DNA from: Marinobacterium litorale DSM 23545
Lineage (GTDB): Bacteria; Pseudomonadota; Gammaproteobacteria; Pseudomonadales; Balneatricaceae
DNA: 64,000 nucleotides
NCBI RefSeq assembly: GCF_000428985.1
Contig: NZ_AUAZ01000003.1
Span: forward strand, 115,324-179,323
Direction: 5' to 3'
A program made the translations under genes and the position numbers. This document shows, piece after piece, positions 45,937 through 55,025 of this stretch. Every line of letters begins with the position of its first letter. Positions within the stretch are counted from its first letter, which is position 1. The notes below the pieces were generated by a model that did no database searches, was not told the DNA's origin, and saw nothing but the letters and a program-made list of their open reading frames with translations.

Positions 45937-46044
45937 GCCTGACTGACTCTCTCTGCTCCTGCCCCGGAGACGGGCGCTTTCGGCCAGTATAGACCGCCCC
46001 CGGCACTCTGGCGAGGTGAGGGGCGGTGTTCGCTGGGCGAGACA

Positions 46045-46956
46045 TCAGGCGCTGGTGACGAGCAGGAATTCCAGCAGCGCTTTTTGGGCGTGAAGTCGGT
46101 TTTCTGCCTGTTGGAAGGCCACGCAACGCGGGTCATCCAGCATATCTTCGCTGATCTCTTCGCCCCGGTGGGCCGGCAGACAGTGCATAAACAGCACATC
46201 CTTGTTGGCGGCGTCCAGCAGAGCCGGGCTGACCTGATAGCCGCGGAATTCACGGATACGTTGGCGCTGCTCATCTTCCTGGCCCATGGAAGCCCAGACA
46301 TCGGTGCAGACCAGGTCGGCACCGTCTACGGCTTCCTCTGGACTGTTGAACACACGAACCCGGTCGGCGTTTTTAAGAACCAGCTCGGCGTTGGGCGCGA
46401 AGTCCTCGGGGCACGCTACGTTAAGGCTGAAATCAAACTGCTGTGCGGCGTTGATGTAGGAGTTGCACATGTTGTTACCGTCGCCCACCCAGGCCACGGT
46501 CTTGCCCTTGATGGACCCGCGTAGCTCGTGGAATGTCTGCATGTCAGCCAGCAACTGACAGGGGTGGAAGTCATCGGTCAGGGCATTGATGATGGGCACA
46601 CGGGAATTGGCAGCGAAGGTTTCTACTACCTCGTGGCTGAACGTACGGATCATCACCACATCAACCATGCTGGAGATCACTCGAGCGCTATCTTCGACGG
46701 GTTCGCCGCGGCCCAGCTGCGTATCGCGGCTTGACAGGAACATGGCATGGCCGCCGAACTGCGCCATGCCGGCCTCGAACGAGACTCGGGTCCGGGTAGA
46801 GGCCTTCTCGAAGATCATCGCCATTACCCGGTTTTTCAGCGGCTCATAAATCTCACCGTTGTTACGGATGCGCTTGAGCTCGATAGCCCGTTCGATTACG
46901 CCTTGTAGTTCCGCCGGGGTCAGATCCAGCAGGGTCAGAAAGTGTCTAGTACTCAT
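46045..46956 (-). CDS. argF: Ornithine carbamoyltransferase
   Basis: The 303-residue enzyme has the carbamoyl-phosphate loop [13 protein letters not shown] near residue 50, [26 protein letters not shown], the ornithine-binding DVWASMGQE, and [11 protein letters not shown]. It makes citrulline from ornithine and carbamoyl phosphate. It lies 58 nt downstream of argD with a GC-rich hairpin between, so argD-argF probably form one operon. Confidence 0.97.
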   Translation of the reverse strand: MSTRHFLTLLDLTPAELQGVIERAIELKRIRNNGEIYEPLKNRVMAMIFEKASTRTRVSFEAGMAQFGGHAMFLSSRDTQLGRGEPVEDSARVISSMVDVVMIRTFSHEVVETFAANSRVPIINALTDDFHPCQLLADMQTFHELRGSIKGKTVAWVGDGNNMCNSYINAAQQFDFSLNVACPEDFAPNAELVLKNADRVRVFNSPEEAVDGADLVCTDVWASMGQEDEQRQRIREFRGYQVSPALLDAANKDVLFMHCLPAHRGEEISEDMLDDPRCVAFQQAENRLHAQKALLEFLLVTSA

Positions 46957-46966
46957 AATATCAACA

Positions 46967-46981
46967 GGCGGCCAGGCCGCC
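46967..46981 (-). repeat. GC-rich hairpin between argD and argF
   Basis: GGCGG - CCAGG - CCGCC is a perfect palindrome just upstream of argF. There is no T-run. It may stabilise or partly terminate the argD transcript. Confidence 0.35.
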
Positions 46982-47014
46982 GGTTCCAGATGTCAGTGAT
47001 AGAAGTCTCAGTGT

Positions 47015-48208
47015 TCAGTCTGAACGCTCGTCCCCGGCGTAAACCCGGATCAGCTGAGATACGGTGTGTATCAGTAGGTCGGCTTCGTTGCGGCTCATAA
47101 TCAGTGGGGGCAGCATACGCACGACCCGTCCTCCACCGGTTACGTTTAACAGTACGCCTTTGACCTTGGCAAGAACAGCCAGTTCGGAGCCCGCTTCAGT
47201 GAGTTCGATACCGATCATCAACCCTTTGCCGCGGATCTCTTTGATATAAGGCGCGTCGCCCAGCTTTTGTTGAAACTGATCGACAATATACTGGCCCAGC
47301 TCGTCGGCATGCTTACACAGGTTGTCGGCCTGAATAGTATCCACCACGGCCAGGGCTGCAGCGCACGCCAGCGGGTTGCCGCCATAGGTGGTGCCATGGG
47401 TGCCGGGCGTGAACAGCTCTGCCGCTTCGCCCCGTGCCAGGCAGGCACCGATGGGCACACCATTGGCAAGTCCTTTGGCCGTGGTGACCACATCGGGCAT
47501 GATATCGGTGTGCTGAAACGCAAAGTAACGTCCGGTGCGCCCGTTGCCGGTCTGAACTTCATCCAGCATCAGCAGCCACTCGTTCTCATCGCAGATCGAC
47601 CGGAGCTGGTTCAGGTAGTCCGGGGCAGGGATATGGACCCCGCCTTCGCCCTGCACCGGCTCAACCAGAATGGCGACGACATTAGGGTTCTTCCCGGCAA
47701 TCTGGCGAATGGCTTCCATATCGTCATAGGGAACACGTACAAAGCCGCTGACCAGAGGCTCGAAACCGGCCTGGGCACTGCGGTTGCCGGTGGCGCTCAA
47801 TGTTGCCAGCGTACGGCCGTGAAAGGCGTTCTCCATCACAATAATCGTTGGAGTCTCCACGCCTTTCTTGTGGCCGTAGCGTCGTGCCAGCTTGATGGCC
47901 GCTTCATTTGCTTCGGCGCCGGAGTTGCCAAAGAAAACGTTATCCATACCCGAAACAGTCGTCAGCTTCTCTGCAAGCTGCTCCTGCAACGGTATCGTAT
48001 AAAGATTGGAACAGTGGATAAGGCGAGCGGCCTGGTCGCTGATCGCTTTGGTCACCGCCGGATGAGCGTGGCCCAAACCCGTGACGGCGATACCGCAGAG
48101 TGCGTCCAGATATTTGTTACCGTCGGTGTCGTAAATCCACGCGCCTTCGCCGCGCTCAAAAGCGACTGAAAGCCTGTTATAGGTATTCATCAGTGGCTGG
48201 AACGACAT
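47015..48208 (-). CDS. argD: Acetylornithine/succinyldiaminopimelate aminotransferase
   Basis: The 397-residue class III PLP aminotransferase starts MSFQPLMNTYNRLSVAFERG. FFGNSGAEANEAAIKLAR, NAFHGRT, LMLDEVQTGNGRTG and TTAKGLANGVPIGA (catalytic Lys) follow. It acts in arginine, and often lysine, synthesis. ATG 48208 fits the family; an upstream in-frame reading to 48292 would run through the leader hairpin. A hairpin with a T-run sits 22 nt ahead of the start. Confidence 0.95.
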   Translation of the reverse strand: MSFQPLMNTYNRLSVAFERGEGAWIYDTDGNKYLDALCGIAVTGLGHAHPAVTKAISDQAARLIHCSNLYTIPLQEQLAEKLTTVSGMDNVFFGNSGAEANEAAIKLARRYGHKKGVETPTIIVMENAFHGRTLATLSATGNRSAQAGFEPLVSGFVRVPYDDMEAIRQIAGKNPNVVAILVEPVQGEGGVHIPAPDYLNQLRSICDENEWLLMLDEVQTGNGRTGRYFAFQHTDIMPDVVTTAKGLANGVPIGACLARGEAAELFTPGTHGTTYGGNPLACAAALAVVDTIQADNLCKHADELGQYIVDQFQQKLGDAPYIKEIRGKGLMIGIELTEAGSELAVLAKVKGVLLNVTGGGRVVRMLPPLIMSRNEADLLIHTVSQLIRVYAGDERSD

Positions 48209-48230
48209 GGAGCAGATCCCCCTACAACGC

Positions 48231-48251
48231 AAAAAGGCAGCCACAGCTGCC
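48231..48251 (-). terminator. Hairpin plus T-run in the argD leader, possible attenuator
   Basis: On the minus strand GGCAGC - TGTG - GCTGCC is followed at once by TTTTTG, ending 22 nt before the argD ATG. The flanking A-run on the other side makes it bidirectional. It could attenuate argD or insulate the divergent argD/grxD promoters. Confidence 0.6.
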
Positions 48252-48333
48252 GAAAAAACAAGCATTCTATGTGGGGGTAGTGGGTTTGGCAATCATTTAT
48301 CCTTACTCCGGGACTGGAAATGGCGACATGAGA

Positions 48334-48360
48334 CTTGAACTTGTCTCTTTACGACCCCAT
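48334..48360 (+). promoter_or_regulatory. Sigma32-type promoter upstream of grxD
   Basis: CTTGAA (48334-48339) and CCCCAT (48355-48360) with a 15-nt spacer fit the RpoH consensus, with the same spacing as the groESL promoter in this window. It reads towards grxD, about 123 nt from its start. Confidence 0.65.
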
Positions 48361-48483
48361 AGACATCCCAGCGGCGCGGTGACTCTTTATCCGAGTTAAA
48401 AGGTCGGGTATATTGAGGCCATGTTAAGCGGATTTGGCAAAACCGGTTCGCGATTCACAGGAATTAAACAGCAAGGTGTAACC

Positions 48484-48834
48484 ATGAGCGTAGTCGATAC
48501 CATCAAAGAGCAGATCGAAAACAATACGATTCTGCTATATATGAAGGGCACTCCCCGTTTTCCGCAGTGCGGCTTTTCTTCGCGGGCGTCGGAAGCGTTG
48601 GTTGCTTGCGGTGAACGCTTTGCATTCGTGAATATTCTCGAAGCGCCGGAGATTCGTGCCGAGCTGCCCAAGTATGCGAACTGGCCCACCTTTCCTCAGC
48701 TTTGGGTCAACGGTGAGCTGGTGGGTGGCTGCGACATTATTTGTGAAATGTCGGAGAGCGGTGAACTTAAAGAGCTGGTTTCTGCGGCGGCCCAGAAAGA
48801 GGCGGCCTCGGGCGAGGGTGAAGGCTCGGCTTGA
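48484..48834 (+). CDS. grxD: Monothiol glutaredoxin Grx4
   Basis: The 116-residue protein has the monothiol active site CGFS in FPQCGFSSRASEAL. The glutathione- and cluster-binding WPTFPQLWVNGELVGGCDII is also present. Grx4 proteins carry [2Fe-2S] clusters and act in Fe-S trafficking and iron sensing. ATG 48484 gives the family start (MSVVDTIKEQIENN). The stop codon shares its last base with the OxyR site of the following peroxiredoxin gene. Ending is slightly longer and acidic (SGEGEGSA). Confidence 0.96.
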   Translation: MSVVDTIKEQIENNTILLYMKGTPRFPQCGFSSRASEALVACGERFAFVNILEAPEIRAELPKYANWPTFPQLWVNGELVGGCDIICEMSESGELKELVSAAAQKEAASGEGEGSA

Positions 48835-48870
48835 TAGGCTGCCTTTATCGGCAAGATAGCCTGCCTTTAT
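48834..48870 (+). promoter_or_regulatory. OxyR binding site upstream of the peroxiredoxin gene
   Basis: ATAG-N7-TTAT-N7-ATAG-N7-TTAT spans exactly 37 bp and matches the OxyR tetramer motif ATAG-N7-CTAT-N7-ATAG-N7-CTAT in 14 of 16 defined positions, with exact spacing. It appears as a direct repeat of ATAGSCTGCCTTTAT with a 22-bp period. It ends 86 bp before the peroxiredoxin start, the usual activator position. Confidence 0.85.
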
Positions 48871-48956
48871 TAGATCCCTTACAACTATTCAGGTAATTTA
48901 TAAGCGTCTGATTTAACGCTTGAAAACACTCAACTGAAGCAAGGAGAGTCAAGAAC

Positions 48957-49559
48957 ATGGGCGTACTCGTAAGTAAAAAAGCACCGGATTTTACAGCAGC
49001 GGCAGTACTGGGTGATGGCAGCATCGTCGATTCCTTCACGCTGAGTGAAGCGATCAAGGGTAAGTACGGTCTGGTTTTCTTCTATCCGCTGGACTTCACT
49101 TTCGTTTGTCCTTCAGAGCTGATCGCACTGGATCACCGTATGGACGCGTTCAAAGAGCGTGGCGTAGAGGTGATCGGTGTTTCCATCGACTCTCAGTTCA
49201 CCCACAACGCATGGCGTAACACGCCGGTTGCCGATGGTGGTATCGGGCCGGTCAAGTACACGCTGGTAGCGGATACCAAGCATGAAATCTGCCAGGCGTA
49301 CGACGTCGAGGCGGATGCCGGTGTTGCATTCCGTGGTGCCTTCCTGATCGATAAAGAAGGTAACGTGCGTTCTCAGATCGTGAACGATCTGCCGCTGGGT
49401 CGTAACATGGACGAGCTGATTCGTCTGGTCGATGCACTGCAGTTCCACGAAGAGCACGGCGAAGTGTGCCCGGCCGGCTGGAACAAAGGTGACAAGGGTA
49501 TGGACGCGTCTCCGGACGGCGTTGCCAAGTACCTGTCTGAAGAGTCCGACAAGCTCTAA
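48957..49559 (+). CDS. Typical 2-Cys peroxiredoxin (AhpC/TSA family)
   Basis: The 200-residue protein has the peroxidatic Cys in DFTFVCPSEL near residue 52 and the resolving Cys in HGEVCPAGWNKG near residue 170. It reduces hydrogen peroxide and organic peroxides using thioredoxin or AhpF. No ahpF follows. A ribosome site AAGGAG lies 9 nt upstream. The OxyR site upstream predicts peroxide induction. Confidence 0.97.
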   Translation: MGVLVSKKAPDFTAAAVLGDGSIVDSFTLSEAIKGKYGLVFFYPLDFTFVCPSELIALDHRMDAFKERGVEVIGVSIDSQFTHNAWRNTPVADGGIGPVKYTLVADTKHEICQAYDVEADAGVAFRGAFLIDKEGNVRSQIVNDLPLGRNMDELIRLVDALQFHEEHGEVCPAGWNKGDKGMDASPDGVAKYLSEESDKL

Positions 49560-49574
49560 GCTGAGTCGTGAACT

Positions 49575-49602
49575 AAAAAAACCCGCTTCGGCGGGTTTTT
49601 TT
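49575..49602. terminator. Bidirectional intrinsic terminator
   Basis: An A-run, ACCCGC - TTCG - GCGGGT and a T-run form a symmetric hairpin between the convergent peroxiredoxin and rnt genes. It can end transcription from both sides. Confidence 0.95.
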
Positions 49603-49637
49603 ATGGGTGCTGTATGGCATTAAAGGCGGAGGATGCT

Positions 49638-50282
49638 TCAGTCCCGCGTAGCCAAGACCATTTCCCAGCCGCCCAGATCTTTCCATCGGTTAACGATCAT
49701 GCAGAACAGTTCCGCCGTTTTTTGAGTGTCGTATAGCGCGGAGTGGGCCTGCTTACCGTCAAACTCGATGCCGGCGACTTCGCAGGCGCGGGCCAGGACA
49801 GTCTGTCCGAATGCCAAACCGGCCAGGGTTGCGGTATCAAAGGTCGAAAAAGGGTGGAAAGGGTTGCGTTTAATGTCGGCTCTCTCGGACGCATTAAGAA
49901 TGAATCCGTGGTCGAACGCAGCGTTGTGCCCTACCAGAACAGCCCGCTTACAATCGTGTGATTTAATTGATTTACGGATCGGTTTGAAAATCGACTCCAG
50001 GGCTGCCTGCTCTGACACTGCACCCCGTTCAGGGTCAAAAGGGTCAATGCCGGTAAACTCCAGCGCTGCGGCTTCCAGGTTGGCACCTTCGAACGGTTGA
50101 ACCTGAGCATCAAAACTCTTGTCGATTATCAGATAGCCGTTTTCATCCATGGTCAGCGTAACGGCTGCAACTTCGAGAAGTGCGTCAGTGCGTGGGTTGA
50201 AGCCTGCGGTTTCAACGTCAATGACGACCGGTAGAAAACCGCGAAAACGGTCTGAAAGAGGGTGCTTGGGGGCGGAAGACAA
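49638..50282 (-). CDS. rnt: Ribonuclease T
   Basis: The 214-residue DEDDh exonuclease has all motifs: [12 protein letters not shown] (D, E), [11 protein letters not shown] (D), and [14 protein letters not shown] (H, D). RNase T trims 3' ends of tRNA and other stable RNAs. It lies divergent to motY, with a 185-bp shared region; this rnt-motY neighbourhood also occurs in pseudomonads and vibrios. Confidence 0.95.
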   Translation of the reverse strand: MSSAPKHPLSDRFRGFLPVVIDVETAGFNPRTDALLEVAAVTLTMDENGYLIIDKSFDAQVQPFEGANLEAAALEFTGIDPFDPERGAVSEQAALESIFKPIRKSIKSHDCKRAVLVGHNAAFDHGFILNASERADIKRNPFHPFSTFDTATLAGLAFGQTVLARACEVAGIEFDGKQAHSALYDTQKTAELFCMIVNRWKDLGGWEMVLATRD

Positions 50283-50467
50283 ACCTGTTCCTTACTTGAT
50301 TCGGTTGCGGGCTAAAGCCTGATCAATCATTCTATCAGTCCCGACATGGGCATCCAATGACGTTGGTGCGAAGCGCGGTTGCTTAAGCCCCGCGTATCGC
50401 AGCCGATAAAGCGATAGTATGTCCGGTCTTTTCCGTTTTGGCGGTATTTATACGTGGAACAACGTGG

Positions 50468-51334
50468 ATGCGTTTAGCTGTTTTAAGCCTGCTGGCTCTG
50501 TTTGCCTCAATAGAAGTGGGTGCGGTTACCTTTCGGGCCTCAATTGATGAGTCGCGCTGGGAGATGGAGTCATCACGCTTTAGCTGCCGTTTGCGTCAGG
50601 AGGTCCCGGCATACGGTATAGCGACTTTTGAACATCCCGCCGGTGAGGCGGTCCGCTTCGCCCTGACACCGATTCAGAAAGAGCAGGTCGTCGGCCGCGC
50701 AACGCTGATTGCGGAGGCGTCTGACTGGCAACCCGGTATCGAACCCCAGGTGTTGGGGCAGGTTGAGCCGGCGGAGTCCGGGTTGATCGAGGTGGCTCCG
50801 GAGTTGGCGCAAAACATGTTGGCGGCGCTGTTTCGCGGTATGACGCCAACGTTCAATACCGAGAACTGGTATGGAACACCCGATACGCTGAAGGTCGGGA
50901 TCTCCGCGGCTAACTTTCAGTCGGCCTACACCGACTATCTGAATTGCGTGGCCGGCTTATTACCGGTCAACTTCCGACAGATCGCCCGTACCGCCATTCT
51001 CTTCCCTTCGGGAGCTTCCGAGTTGTCTCCGGCGACACGGGAAAGGCTGGACTTGATTGCGCTGTATGTCAGTGCGGACGATAGCATTCAGTCGATCTAT
51101 GTAGATGGCCACTCGGATAACCTGGGCCGGCGGCTGCTGAACCGGGATCTTTCCAAACGCCGCGCCGAAGTTGTGACGCGTTATCTGGTACAGCTTGGAG
51201 TACCTGAAGATAAGATCGTCACCCGTTACCATGGTGAGCGTTATCCTGTGGTGCCCAATACATCGGCTGAAAATCGAGCCCGTAACCGACGCGTGACCGT
51301 CAGATTGGAGCGCGAGGGCGGCACCGCCCGCTAA
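50468..51334 (+). CDS. motY: Sodium-type flagellar motor protein MotY
   Basis: The 288-residue protein has a signal peptide (MRLAVLSLLALFASIEVGA). The MotY-specific N-terminal beta domain spans about residues 20-150 (FRASIDESRWEMESSRFSCRL). The C-terminal OmpA-like peptidoglycan-binding domain has ILFPSGASELSPATRERLD, VDGHSDNLG and NRRVTVRLE. MotY forms the T ring that stabilises the PomAB/MotAB stator. ATG 50468 is the start that opens with a signal sequence. Confidence 0.9.
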   Translation: MRLAVLSLLALFASIEVGAVTFRASIDESRWEMESSRFSCRLRQEVPAYGIATFEHPAGEAVRFALTPIQKEQVVGRATLIAEASDWQPGIEPQVLGQVEPAESGLIEVAPELAQNMLAALFRGMTPTFNTENWYGTPDTLKVGISAANFQSAYTDYLNCVAGLLPVNFRQIARTAILFPSGASELSPATRERLDLIALYVSADDSIQSIYVDGHSDNLGRRLLNRDLSKRRAEVVTRYLVQLGVPEDKIVTRYHGERYPVVPNTSAENRARNRRVTVRLEREGGTAR

Positions 51335-51374
51335 ACAGGTGGTATCGGTGGTTCTGCCGGTGTCGGTGATCTGA

Positions 51375-51420
51375 TATACTTTCGCGCTTTCCCGCTTGTT
51401 CGTCCGGTCGCTGTGACCGG
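51375..51420 (+). promoter_or_regulatory. Candidate -10 and leader hairpin of argG
   Basis: TATACT at 51375-51380 is a good -10 element 70 bp ahead of argG, without a strong -35. CCGGTC - GCTGT - GACCGG (51404-51420) forms a 6-bp hairpin in the leader. No ArgR box was recognised. Confidence 0.35.
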
Positions 51421-51444
51421 CATTTCGTGATCTGGAGTCGCAAC

Positions 51445-52671
51445 ATGTCCGATATCAAGAAGGTCGTGCTGGCTTATTCCGGCGGTCTGGATACATCCGT
51501 TATCGTCCGCTGGCTGCAGGACACCTACAACTGTGAAGTAGTGACCTTTACCGCCGATCTGGGGCAGGGCGAAGAGGTCGAGCCGGCCCGAGCCAAAGCT
51601 CAGGCGCTGGGCGTCAAAGAGATCTTTATCGAAGATCTGCGTGAAGAGTTTGTGCGCGACTACGTGTTCCCCATGTTCCGGGCCAACACCATTTACGAAG
51701 GCGAGTACCTGCTGGGTACCTCAATCGCACGTCCGTTGATCGCCAAGCGCCTGGTGGAAATCGCTCAGGAAACCGGCGCTGACGCAATTTCTCACGGCGC
51801 TACCGGCAAAGGTAACGATCAGGTTCGCTTCGAGATGGGCGCCTACGCGCTGATGCCGGGCGTTAAAGTGATCGCGCCCTGGCGTGAATGGAACCTGACC
51901 TCCCGCGAAACGCTGATGGCGTACTGCGAGGAGCGCGATATCCCGGTTGATTTCGCCAAGAACAAGAAGAAGTCGCCTTACTCCATGGATGCGAACCTGC
52001 TTCACATCTCCTACGAGGGTGGCATTCTCGAAGATCCCTGGGCCGAAGCCGAAGCCGATATGTGGCGCTGGAGCGTCGCTCCCGAAGAGGCGCCGGATCA
52101 GCCGACCTATCTGGAGCTGACTTATCGCAAGGGTGATATCGTTGCCATCGATGGCAAGGAAATGAGCCCGGCTGAAGTGCTGGCGTACCTGAACAAGGTG
52201 GGCGGTGCGAATGGCGTAGGCCGCCTGGATATCGTCGAGAACCGCTTTGTCGGCATGAAGTCGCGCGGCTGTTACGAGACTCCGGGGGGCACCATCATGC
52301 TGACCGCTCACCGTGGTATCGAATCCATCACTCTGGATCGTGAAGCGGCGCACCTGAAAGATGAGCTGATGCCGCGTTACGCCAAGGTGATCTACAACGG
52401 CTTCTGGTGGTCTGAGGAGCGCAAGATGCTTCAGCAGATGATCGACTACAGCCAGCGTAATGTGAACGGTGACGTGCGGGTGAAACTGTACAAGGGCGCT
52501 GTTTCCGTTGTTGGTCGCCGTTCGGAAGACAGCTTGTTCGACGAGAGCATTGCTACCTTTGAAGACGATGCTGGTTCTTACGATCAGAAGGATGCTGAGG
52601 GTTTCATCAAGCTCAACGCGCTGCGCATGCGGATTGCGGCCAGCAAAGGGCGTGACCTGTTGAAGGACTGA
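51445..52671 (+). CDS. argG: Argininosuccinate synthase
   Basis: The 408-residue enzyme has the N-type ATP pyrophosphatase loop [15 protein letters not shown] at residue 9, then [28 protein letters not shown] and [12 protein letters not shown]. It joins citrulline and aspartate with ATP in arginine synthesis, downstream of the ArgF reaction encoded at 46 kb. ATG 51445 fits the family ([14 protein letters not shown]). The gene has its own terminator. Confidence 0.98.
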   Translation: MSDIKKVVLAYSGGLDTSVIVRWLQDTYNCEVVTFTADLGQGEEVEPARAKAQALGVKEIFIEDLREEFVRDYVFPMFRANTIYEGEYLLGTSIARPLIAKRLVEIAQETGADAISHGATGKGNDQVRFEMGAYALMPGVKVIAPWREWNLTSRETLMAYCEERDIPVDFAKNKKKSPYSMDANLLHISYEGGILEDPWAEAEADMWRWSVAPEEAPDQPTYLELTYRKGDIVAIDGKEMSPAEVLAYLNKVGGANGVGRLDIVENRFVGMKSRGCYETPGGTIMLTAHRGIESITLDREAAHLKDELMPRYAKVIYNGFWWSEERKMLQQMIDYSQRNVNGDVRVKLYKGAVSVVGRRSEDSLFDESIATFEDDAGSYDQKDAEGFIKLNALRMRIAASKGRDLLKD

Positions 52672-52701
52672 GTCATGGCTTCTGCTTAGCGCTCGATATC
52701 A

Positions 52702-52735
52702 AGACCCGCTGGCACAGTGTCTGCGGGTCTTTTTG
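52702..52735 (+). terminator. Intrinsic terminator of argG
   Basis: AGACCCGC and GCGGGTCT form an 8-bp stem around a 13-nt loop, followed by TTTTTG, 30 nt after the stop codon. Confidence 0.9.
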
Positions 52736-52822
52736 TGTCCGGGGGCTGAGCGTTGTTCATAGCTTTTGCTAATTTGCTGATTCACATGGTACTTTTGCCT
52801 AAATTAGGCAGTCACTGAGGTT

Positions 52823-54394
52823 ATGGAAACGCTTTTCTCGGGAAAGTCGACACTGATACTCGACAAAAAGCTGGAGGATCTGCAGTCCCTGCGCTCCATC
52901 CTGGGAATCCTGGGCTTCGGTGATGTTCAGGTGGCCTCTTCAGTGAACATGGCGCTGAGTATGCTGCGCGAACGTCCGGTGGATGTGAGCTTTCTCAGCT
53001 ATGAACTGGGTCGCGGCGAAAAGAACGGCCTCCAGCTGTTGCTCGAGTTGCAGGAAGAGGAGCAGCGCCGTTATAGCGCCTGCCATGTGCTGGTAATTGA
53101 GCCGGAAAAGTCGGAGCTGTTGCTCGGCTCCCCCGAAAATGCCCCCGATATCTACGTTTCCAAACCCTACGATCGAGCCCGCCTGTCGCAGCAGCTGGAA
53201 AAGTTGATGCGCCTTAAACAGAGCGTGAAGCCTGTGGAGCAGCTGCTCGACCAGAGTGAGTGGCAGGAGGCGTTGGAGCAGTGTGACCGTCAGGAACAGC
53301 TCTACCCGGGCCTGCGTGTTTATCTGCAGCGGCTGAAGGCGATTACCCATCTTCACCTGGATCAGCCCGAAGAGGCCTACCGAATCTTCGGCAATCTGCT
53401 GGAGGGCCGGGATCAGCCCTGGATTCGAATCGGTCTGGCGATCGCCGCGTGTCGTAGCGGGGTTTTTGCCAGCGCACGTGAACAGTTGGATCACGTGATT
53501 TCCCAGCAGCAGATCTGTGTTGAGGCTTTTGTCTGGCGTGCCCGGCTGCACCGTCTGGCAGGTGAGTTGGCTGACGCTCAAGGCTTGCTGCGCCGGGCTG
53601 TCGTTTTGCAGCCCACCGTTGCTCTGCTGCAGGGTGATCTGGCGAACCTGTCAGCCATGAATGGCGATGCCGCTTTGGCGGTGGACTCCTTTCGTTCAGC
53701 GATTCGTTTCAGTCGTTACTCCGCGTTCCAGCACCCCGATTACTATTTTGGTTTGGTGCGTATGCTGTTGCAGCGGATCAATGGTACAGGCGATGATGCG
53801 GCCCGGGCCGCCGAAGAGGAAGCGATTCGAACCCTGGAGCAGTCGCAGCGGGATTTTTTGGATCAGCCCGTGATTCATTTTCGCTCCAAGTTGATCGCCA
53901 ACGAGGTCTATCGGCGTGCGGGAGACCGGGTCAGAGGGGATCAGATGGCCAGCGAAGCGCTTGAACTGTTTCAGTCTTTATCACTGGATGAACAGGCGAT
54001 GTGGTTGGACCAGTTGATTGAAGGGCTGGAGGGAACGCCGGTTGCCAAGCTGGCCCAGGAGGGACGTCAGGAGTTGACCCGGCAGTCAGCGCGTTTGCAC
54101 TGGGGGCGCGATAATCTGAAGGGGATGATGCACTACCGAAAGGGCGAACTCGACGAAGCCTACCAGGCATTCACCAGCGCCTACCGGCAACAGCCCGGCA
54201 ACCCCAGCATAGGACTTAATCTGGTGCAGGCGGGGCTGGAGCAGCTGCGTCGTTCCGATAAGCCATCGCGCCGGATTCTGGCCGATTGTGATCACTGCTT
54301 GTACTCGATTCAATATGCGGCCCTGACGCCGAAACAGCAGCAGCGTTATCTGGGGCTCTCACAGCGCCTGACCGACTTTGTCGGGGCATTCTAA
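52823..54394 (+). CDS. Pseudo-receiver domain protein with TPR repeats
   Basis: The 523-residue soluble protein has an N-terminal response-regulator-like domain (about 1-125). The phospho-acceptor Asp is replaced: VSFLSYELGRGEKNG has Ser where the family has Asp, and only one acidic residue remains at the first beta strand (LILDKK). The conserved Lys is kept (YVSKPYDRARL). The rest is TPR-like helical repeats (HLHLDQPEEAYRIFGNLL, YRKGELDEAYQAFTSAY). It should therefore work as a phosphorylation-independent scaffold. No partner kinase is nearby. Confidence 0.82.
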   Translation: METLFSGKSTLILDKKLEDLQSLRSILGILGFGDVQVASSVNMALSMLRERPVDVSFLSYELGRGEKNGLQLLLELQEEEQRRYSACHVLVIEPEKSELLLGSPENAPDIYVSKPYDRARLSQQLEKLMRLKQSVKPVEQLLDQSEWQEALEQCDRQEQLYPGLRVYLQRLKAITHLHLDQPEEAYRIFGNLLEGRDQPWIRIGLAIAACRSGVFASAREQLDHVISQQQICVEAFVWRARLHRLAGELADAQGLLRRAVVLQPTVALLQGDLANLSAMNGDAALAVDSFRSAIRFSRYSAFQHPDYYFGLVRMLLQRINGTGDDAARAAEEEAIRTLEQSQRDFLDQPVIHFRSKLIANEVYRRAGDRVRGDQMASEALELFQSLSLDEQAMWLDQLIEGLEGTPVAKLAQEGRQELTRQSARLHWGRDNLKGMMHYRKGELDEAYQAFTSAYRQQPGNPSIGLNLVQAGLEQLRRSDKPSRRILADCDHCLYSIQYAALTPKQQQRYLGLSQRLTDFVGAF

Positions 54395-54540
54395 AACAGG
54401 TCGTCTTCGCCACTGAGGAAGGTCGGTAAAGCGGATCAAATGCCTTTCTCGCGACCGAAGGCACTTCGTTCTCGTCATCCCTGATGATATACGGAGTTGA
54501 CGATGGCCTCACAAAGGGCCTCAGCGTCATTGTGATCGCT

Positions 54541-54801
54541 TTAATCTCTCTTTCGGTATGGAGCCAAGAACTGTGGCAACATCATCTGGACTTTATGGCC
54601 CAAACTGCGTGACCTTCGCGCACAATGGTGAGCGCTACTACAGCTTTCGATTCCGACAACGCAAGGATGGAGCTGAGTGACGAATTTTATTAGCTGATTT
54701 CGCTTGAGCGTTTCGCGCAGATCCGGTCGTTCCCGTTCATCAACCCCAGAGACTTCGAAAACATTCTTGGCGAAGTTGAGATCAATACGCATAATTTCCA
54801 T
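54541..54801 (-). pseudogene. Truncated IS110-family (IS1111-like) transposase remnant
   Basis: The fragment MEIMRIDLNFAKNVFEVSGV, then LRETLKRNQL, VVGIESCSSAHHCAR and LGHKVQMMLPQFLAPY matches the first 85 residues of IS110-type DEDD transposases. It stops at APYRK before the rest of the catalytic domain. The C-terminal part, element ends and target duplication are not found. It marks an old insertion next to the mevalonate operon. The stretch 54395-54540 between the TPR gene and this fragment shows nothing recognisable. Confidence 0.8.
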
Positions 54802-54889
54802 GATGGGTTCCTTCTTTACGATTGGTTGGGTCAACTACCAGTCTGGCAAATCGATGCCGTAGGAGGCATTTCCCTAACACTGAGCAGAA

Positions 54890-54915
54890 GGCCGGTGAGA
54901 TGGGCCGGTGAGATG
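54890..54915 (+). repeat. 13-bp tandem repeat in the mevalonate operon leader
   Basis: GGCCGGTGAGATG occurs twice in direct tandem (54890-54902 and 54903-54915). The second copy supplies an ATG opening an 8-codon frame (MEGDSGAS) that ends at 54939, a possible but unproven leader peptide. Confidence 0.6.
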
Positions 54916-54951
54916 GAAGGCGACAGCGGCGCATCCTGAGCCTGATTGCAT

Positions 54952-54980
54952 CGCCGGATTGTGGTGGCTACAATCCGGCG
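54952..54980 (+). promoter_or_regulatory. 11-bp hairpin in the mevalonate operon leader
   Basis: CGCCGGATTGT - GGTGGCT - ACAATCCGGCG is a perfect 11-bp stem with a 7-nt loop. It can be extended from outside by ATCCTG (54933) with CAGGAT (54985). It lacks a T-run, so it is not itself a terminator, and it probably belongs to a structured leader RNA. Confidence 0.6.
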
Positions 54981-55025
54981 CAGCCAGGATCTGCTCCGAG
55001 CAGGTTCGTCGGAACAAGCCAGAGA

